Shown piece after piece: positions 5,422 to 9,190 of a DNA stretch of 9,190 bases (position 1 is its first letter; each line of letters begins with the position of its first letter). Source of the stretch: Spirochaeta sp. Lineage in GTDB: Bacteria; Spirochaetota; Spirochaetia; Sphaerochaetales; Sphaerochaetaceae. A program made the translations under genes and the position numbers. The stretch covers positions 1 through 9,190 of the forward strand of contig JAIMZO010000042.1 of NCBI GenBank assembly GCA_020054965.1. Reading direction: 5' to 3'. The notes below the pieces were generated by a model. It did no database searches and had not been told where the DNA came from. It saw only the letters and a list, made by a program, of their open reading frames with translations.

Positions 5422-7167
5422 ATGGTTACGAAGAAAAAAATGCAGGAAGTGATAGAAACTGCAGCAAGACGGAAAAAAGCCGACTTGTGCATTACCAATG
5501 CCCAAATATTGGATGTATATAACAAGGAGTGGTTTGAGGCTGACCTTCTGGTCCAGTCCGGATATATAGCTGGATTTGCTGAGTGTGGCAAAGGTGAAGC
5601 TGAAACAGTGGTTGATGGTGGGGGACGATATCTCCTGCCAGGGTTCATTGACAGTCATGTGCATATCGAGTCCAGTCATGCCACCCCGGAGGAGTTCTCC
5701 AATCTCGTGGTTCCCTGTGGAACCACCACAGTAATCGCAGACCCCCATGAAATCTGCAATGTATGTGGTCTTGATGGATTGTCATACATGCTGGAGGCAT
5801 CTAAGGAGACAGCGTTGCAAGCTTTCTTTATGGTGCCGTCCTGTGTCCCGGCTACTACTTTTGAGCATAGTGGGGCTGTATTGGAAGCAAAAGATATCAA
5901 GGAGGCCTTGCAACATGAGAGAGTTCTCGGCTTGGGTGAGATGATGGACTTTCCTGGTGTTATAGCCGGAACAGACCTGGTCCTTGACAAGATCATGGAG
6001 GCAAAGTATCTCTGTAAGGTGATCGATGGCCATAGCCCAGCAATCGGGGGAGCAGAGCTTGATGCCTATGCAAGTACAGGGATCCTGACCGACCATGAGT
6101 GTGAGAACGAGCAAGAGCTGCATGACCGCATCCGTCGTGGAATGTATGTCATGCTCCGTGAAGGGTCTGCGTGTAAAAACGTTTTGATGCTCCTGGGAGG
6201 AGTGACGGAAAAAAACAGCAGACGCTGTATTTTCTGTACGGATGACAGGCAACCGAAAAGCATTCTCACCGATGGACACATCAACAACAACGTACGTATT
6301 GCGGTACAGGATGGACTCGATCCCATCGAGGCCATCTGTATGGCCACCGTCAACAGCACAGATTGCTATCACCTGACTGACCGGGGTGCGATTGCACCTG
6401 GAAAGCGTGCGGATTTCCTGCTTTGCAATGACCTGAAAGAGTTCTCCATGCATCAGGTATATGTGGCGGGAGAATTGGTAGCTGAAGATGGGGTTATTCG
6501 CAAGGTTGCAAAGGTAAAGCATGACGATCGAGTCTCTGGCATGATGCATGTCAAGGATTTCTCCATCGATCGTCTTAGGCTGCCTCTTTCCAGATCCCAT
6601 GTTCGGGTCATTGATATCATCCCAGGCGGGGTGGTCACTGGAGCAGGAGAGGCTGACGTGATGGTGGAAAACGGAGAATGGGTCCATGATAAGAGTCAGG
6701 ATATCATCAAGCTTGCTGTGGTTGAGCGTCACACAGGAACAGGGAATGTGGCTGTTGCACTCTTGCGTGGGTATGGCTTGCAGGGTGGGGCAATGGCTAC
6801 ATCCGTTGCCCATGATTCACACAACATCATTGTGGCAGGGGATGATGATGAGGATATGGCCATGGCTGTAGAGCACTTGATCTCCATCGGTGGCGGTATG
6901 GTAATCGTGAAACAGAAGAACATACTGGCTTCCTTTGCACAGAACGTTGCTGGTTTGATGAGCTACGAGGCAGGCTCAGTTATTGCTGAGCAGTTGGACA
7001 ACCTTCATCATATTGCGCAGGAATCCCTGCATATCAGTAAGGAAATCGATCCATTCATGACACTCTGTTTCATGTCCTTGCCGGTTATCCCTGCCTATAA
7101 GCTCACCGATATGGGGTTGTTTGATGTGAGAAGTTTCAGCTTTGTCCCTCTGGAGCTCAATAGATAA
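5422..7167 (+). CDS. ade: Adenine deaminase
   Basis: A 581-residue cytosolic amidohydrolase, close to the lengths of the B. subtilis and E. coli enzymes (577 and 588). It hydrolyses adenine to hypoxanthine and ammonia for purine salvage. The family order is complete: GFIDSHVHIES (74-84) with metal ligands H79 and H81; PCGTTTVIADPHEICNVCG (98-116); VDGHSP-type segment IDGHSPAIGG (201-210) with H204; TDHE (223-226); FCTDDRQP (271-278); and the C-terminal Ade-specific domain with ERHTGTGN (435-442) and HDSHNIIVAGDDDEDM (464-479). I chose ATG 5422 because AAGGAG at 5411-5416 sits five bases before it; the frame is open up to an ATG at 5368, which lacks a comparable site. It is divergent from the purine permease, and its last 11 bases overlap the end of the converging ABC ATPase gene. 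Confidence 0.95.
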   Translation: MVTKKKMQEVIETAARRKKADLCITNAQILDVYNKEWFEADLLVQSGYIAGFAECGKGEAETVVDGGGRYLLPGFIDSHVHIESSHATPEEFSNLVVPCGTTTVIADPHEICNVCGLDGLSYMLEASKETALQAFFMVPSCVPATTFEHSGAVLEAKDIKEALQHERVLGLGEMMDFPGVIAGTDLVLDKIMEAKYLCKVIDGHSPAIGGAELDAYASTGILTDHECENEQELHDRIRRGMYVMLREGSACKNVLMLLGGVTEKNSRRCIFCTDDRQPKSILTDGHINNNVRIAVQDGLDPIEAICMATVNSTDCYHLTDRGAIAPGKRADFLLCNDLKEFSMHQVYVAGELVAEDGVIRKVAKVKHDDRVSGMMHVKDFSIDRLRLPLSRSHVRVIDIIPGGVVTGAGEADVMVENGEWVHDKSQDIIKLAVVERHTGTGNVAVALLRGYGLQGGAMATSVAHDSHNIIVAGDDDEDMAMAVEHLISIGGGMVIVKQKNILASFAQNVAGLMSYEAGSVIAEQLDNLHHIAQESLHISKEIDPFMTLCFMSLPVIPAYKLTDMGLFDVRSFSFVPLELNR

Positions 7168-7912
7168 GCGTCTTTGTGCCGACTTTGGCAACGGTTAGCT
7201 CGGTATCATAGAGGGTGGTCAGCATGGCACTGTTGACCACCTCTTCTTTTGGCCCATAACAAAGCAGTGAGCCTTTTTTTACCATCGCAACATGGCTGGC
7301 CAGTTCGTAGGCAAGGTTTGCGTCATGCGTGGTAAACAGAAGGGTTTTCCCTTTCGCATGCAGCTGTTTCAGGATGGTAAGCACGCGTTTTCGGTTTGCA
7401 GGGTCCAATGCACTTGTTGGTTCATCGAGCAAGAACATGGAACTCTGTTGAGCAATGGCCCTTGCAAGCAGTAACAACTGATGTTCTCCTCCGCTCAAGG
7501 TAGTGATATGCCTCTCTGCATAGTTTGCCAAACCCACATCATAAAGTGCCTGATAGGCAATCTCTGCATCCTCTTCACTTGGGGTTCCCAGCTCTGAAAG
7601 GTAGGGGGAACGTCCAAACAGCACGTAATCGATCAGAGAAAAGGAGAAGTTGTACTGTTCGAATTGGGGAACCAATGCCAATGTCCTGCCAAGTTCCTTC
7701 CGCCCATAGGAGGAGATTGGTTTCCCGTATAATGATACCTGGGCACTCTTCTGCCATCCCAACAGAACATCGAGCAGTGTTGATTTACCTGCTCCATTGG
7801 AACCCAGGATAGCTACACTCTGTCCTTCCTCCACCGAGAGTGAGACATCATCGAGCGCTTTTGTGCCGCTCGGGTAGATGAAACTCAGATGGTTTACCGT
7901 CAAAGCGTTCAT
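7157..7912 (-). CDS. ABC transporter ATP-binding protein, FecE/BtuD type
   Basis: A 251-residue ATPase, full length for metal-chelate or corrinoid importers. Motifs in order: Walker A GSNGAGKST (37-45), Q-loop Q83, signature LSGGE (139-143), Walker B MFLLDEP (159-165), D-loop SALD (167-170) and switch histidine H196 (TTHD). It would energise the FecCD permease encoded directly upstream. The start ATG 7912 overlaps the permease stop in an ATGA junction, so translation is probably coupled. The gene ends in TGA at 7159-7157, within the 3' end of the converging ade gene. The signature ends in E instead of the commoner Q, a tolerated variation in this family. Substrate (iron siderophore, haem or cobalamin) cannot be assigned from the ATPase. 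Confidence 0.92.
   Translation of the reverse strand: MNALTVNHLSFIYPSGTKALDDVSLSVEEGQSVAILGSNGAGKSTLLDVLLGWQKSAQVSLYGKPISSYGRKELGRTLALVPQFEQYNFSFSLIDYVLFGRSPYLSELGTPSEEDAEIAYQALYDVGLANYAERHITTLSGGEHQLLLLARAIAQQSSMFLLDEPTSALDPANRKRVLTILKQLHAKGKTLLFTTHDANLAYELASHVAMVKKGSLLCYGPKEEVVNSAMLTTLYDTELTVAKVGTKTLIY
7212..7250 (+). terminator. Probable rho-independent terminator of ade inside the converging ABC ATPase gene
   Basis: On the plus strand, GGTGGTCAGCA (7214-7224) pairs with TGTTGACCACC (7231-7241), an 11-bp helix with one G-U pair and a six-base loop. It is followed by TCTTCTTTT (7242-7250). It lies 46 bases after the ade stop codon, within codons of the last part of the opposite-strand ATPase gene. 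The opposite direction has no T-run after the stem, so the signal serves ade only. The T-tract is interrupted by C, which lowers confidence. Confidence 0.6.
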
Positions 7913-8928
7913 GCCTTGCCCTCCTGGTGCTTGAGTGAAAGGATGATCATAAAGATGATGGCTCCCATGAAGCTGGTGAGCAATCCAATGGGGATCTCGG
8001 TGGCCAGGACGGTCCTGCCAATGGTATCGCAGACCAAAAGGAAAAATGATCCCAGGATCATGGAACCGGGAAGGCTGGTGGAGCTGTCGGAACCAAACAA
8101 CTTACGACCCAGATGAGGGGTGATCAAACCAACCCAGCCGATCAGACCGGTGATGGAGATGGTGACCGTAGTCCCTACCGTGGCAACTATCAGAAGAATG
8201 ATCCTATCTCGCTTGGGGTTCATCCCCACAGAGAAAGATGTCTTCTCCTGGAGACTAAGCAGGTTGAGTTTCCATCTATATCCAAGGAGTATGGCCATAC
8301 TGGGCACGACCACCCATAAGATGGAAAGAATCTGGGCCCATGAGGCATTCCAGAGCCCCCCCATCATCCAGAAGGTGATGTCTTGCAGATCCTTGGTAGG
8401 TTCCGCCACCAATTTTATCACACCGAGTGCACTGGAGAAGAGGGCTGATACCGCTATTCCGCTAAGCACCAGCCGTAACAACCACCCTCCAAACCTGAAA
8501 CGGGTTGCAAGCAAGTAGGAAGCAAGCAAGGCCAACAGCCCAAAGAACGTAGCGCTTAGTTGTACATAGAGGCTTGATCCCACTCCAAGGACAATCATCA
8601 ACGCTGCCCCGAAGGCCGACCCTTGGCTTACACCCAGGAATCCAGGTTCAACCAGGGGATTGGAAAACAGCATCTGGAACGTGAATCCGCTTGCACTGAG
8701 CATTGCCCCTGCAAGCAGGGCCAGAACAATACGAGGAAGCCGGATGCGCAGGAAAATACTCCTGGTCATTGCATTGGTTGACCAGTCTGTTGGGAATCTG
8801 AATCCGGCAGTGGGATACCTCCCTGCAAAGAGGAACAGGAATGCCAAGAGCAGTGTTGCTCCCAGCATTCCCAGCAGGAGTCCTGTTCGTCGTTTACGCT
8901 CTGCCTGATAGCGCTGATGGGCATTCAT
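7909..8928 (-). CDS. ABC transporter permease, FecCD (BtuC) family
   Basis: A 339-residue membrane protein of normal family length, with a short basic cytoplasmic N terminus followed by a first helix (about 15-36) and roughly ten hydrophobic segments overall. Family landmarks: RLPR (63-66), NPLVEPGFLGVSQGSAFGAA (90-109), FWMMGGLW (186-193) and GLIGWVGLITPHLGR (261-275), the last being the cytoplasmic loop that couples to the ATPase. It forms the channel of a type II importer. The start ATG 8928 overlaps the stop of the binding-protein gene as ATGA, and its own stop overlaps the ATPase start in the same way. FecCD permeases carry siderophores, haem or corrinoids and the sequence does not choose between these. 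Confidence 0.93.
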   Translation of the reverse strand: MNAHQRYQAERKRRTGLLLGMLGATLLLAFLFLFAGRYPTAGFRFPTDWSTNAMTRSIFLRIRLPRIVLALLAGAMLSASGFTFQMLFSNPLVEPGFLGVSQGSAFGAALMIVLGVGSSLYVQLSATFFGLLALLASYLLATRFRFGGWLLRLVLSGIAVSALFSSALGVIKLVAEPTKDLQDITFWMMGGLWNASWAQILSILWVVVPSMAILLGYRWKLNLLSLQEKTSFSVGMNPKRDRIILLIVATVGTTVTISITGLIGWVGLITPHLGRKLFGSDSSTSLPGSMILGSFFLLVCDTIGRTVLATEIPIGLLTSFMGAIIFMIILSLKHQEGKA

Positions 8929-9190
8929 AGTGTATTGATGGCAACCGATTTACTGTAGCGGTCTCTCAGGAAACCAAGCTTTTTCTCATCGGTGAGATGA
9001 TAGAAATCCTGGTAGAAGGAGGTGACCTCATTTCGCATGTCCAACTCAGGGTAGCGCTCAGGATAGACTTCCGCAGCCATCCACTGCAGCCCAAGGATCC
9101 AGGATGCAACAGGCTGGATATAGTTCATCATATCATAAGGACTAGCTTTTACCTGCTTGGTTTTAACTGCTCTAAGGGATGACCAGATTT
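8925..9190 (-). CDS. ABC transporter substrate-binding protein, FecB/BtuF type (partial, C-terminal end)
   Basis: An open minus-strand frame enters at the window edge and ends at TGA 8927-8925. It gives the last ~87 residues of a periplasmic or lipid-anchored metal-chelate binding protein. It shows the typical C-terminal pattern: a strand and basic turn (LRAVKTKQVKA), then SWILGLQWMAAEVYPE, then EVTSFYQDFYHLTDEK. The internal ATG at 9131 is not the true start, because the frame stays open and alignable up to the edge. Signal peptide and ligand residues are outside the window. ATGA coupling to the permease supports one operon in the order binding protein, permease, ATPase; its promoter lies beyond 9190. 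Confidence 0.85.
   Translation of the reverse strand, partial: IWSSLRAVKTKQVKASPYDMMNYIQPVASWILGLQWMAAEVYPERYPELDMRNEVTSFYQDFYHLTDEKKLGFLRDRYSKSVAINTL

Noticed and set aside
5782..6813. 343-codon minus-strand open frame opposite ade
   Set aside because: It lies wholly antisense to a well-conserved ade gene, has no family resemblance and its open length is explained by ade codon usage.

Overview
The window looks like a stretch of bacterial chromosome of intermediate GC content. The gene set (an adenine deaminase with an AzgA-type purine permease, a UDP-glucuronate epimerase, a FecCD-type uptake operon, group II intron and IS110 remains) would fit an anaerobic spirochaete such as Sphaerochaeta. 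That placement is an impression from protein flavour and base composition, not something the sequence proves.

Layout. Positions 1-98 are the 3' end of a group II intron (domains V and VI, plus strand), whose body lies outside the window. Directly behind it, on the minus strand, is a small VOC/glyoxalase-type gene (460-110) interrupted by one in-frame TAA, so it is a nonsense pseudogene or a very recent mutation. From about 665-720 to 1226 is a badly decayed plus-strand IS110-family transposase, recognisable only as conserved fragments spread over all three frames. The first 1.5 kb is therefore a mobile-element graveyard, and 1227-1502 holds no convincing gene.

From 1503 onwards the genes are intact and closely packed. 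On the minus strand, a UDP-glucuronate 4-epimerase-like gene (3735-2731) overlaps an HI0933/BaiN-type flavoprotein gene (2741-1503) by 11 bases. Upstream of these and separated by a strong rho-independent terminator (3791-3823) is an NCS2/AzgA-type purine permease (5130-3844). It is divergent from adenine deaminase ade (5422-7167). The permease would import adenine or other purines and Ade would convert adenine to hypoxanthine, so the pair forms a purine-salvage module. It shares a 291-bp control region in which two TATAAT boxes on opposite strands form the arms of a perfect inverted repeat.

Ade converges with, and overlaps by 11 bases, a minus-strand ABC uptake operon. Its order is substrate-binding protein (C-terminal part only, cut by the window edge), FecCD permease, FecE-type ATPase, joined by two ATGA start/stop overlaps. 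This system probably imports a ferric siderophore, haem or corrinoid, but the substrate cannot be read from the sequence. A hairpin with a T-rich tail inside the 3' end of the ATPase gene probably terminates ade transcription.

I did not find a wholly new multi-gene system. The items most worth a second look are the symmetric bidirectional promoter and structured leader of ade, the ade terminator embedded in a converging gene, and the decayed mobile-element cluster.
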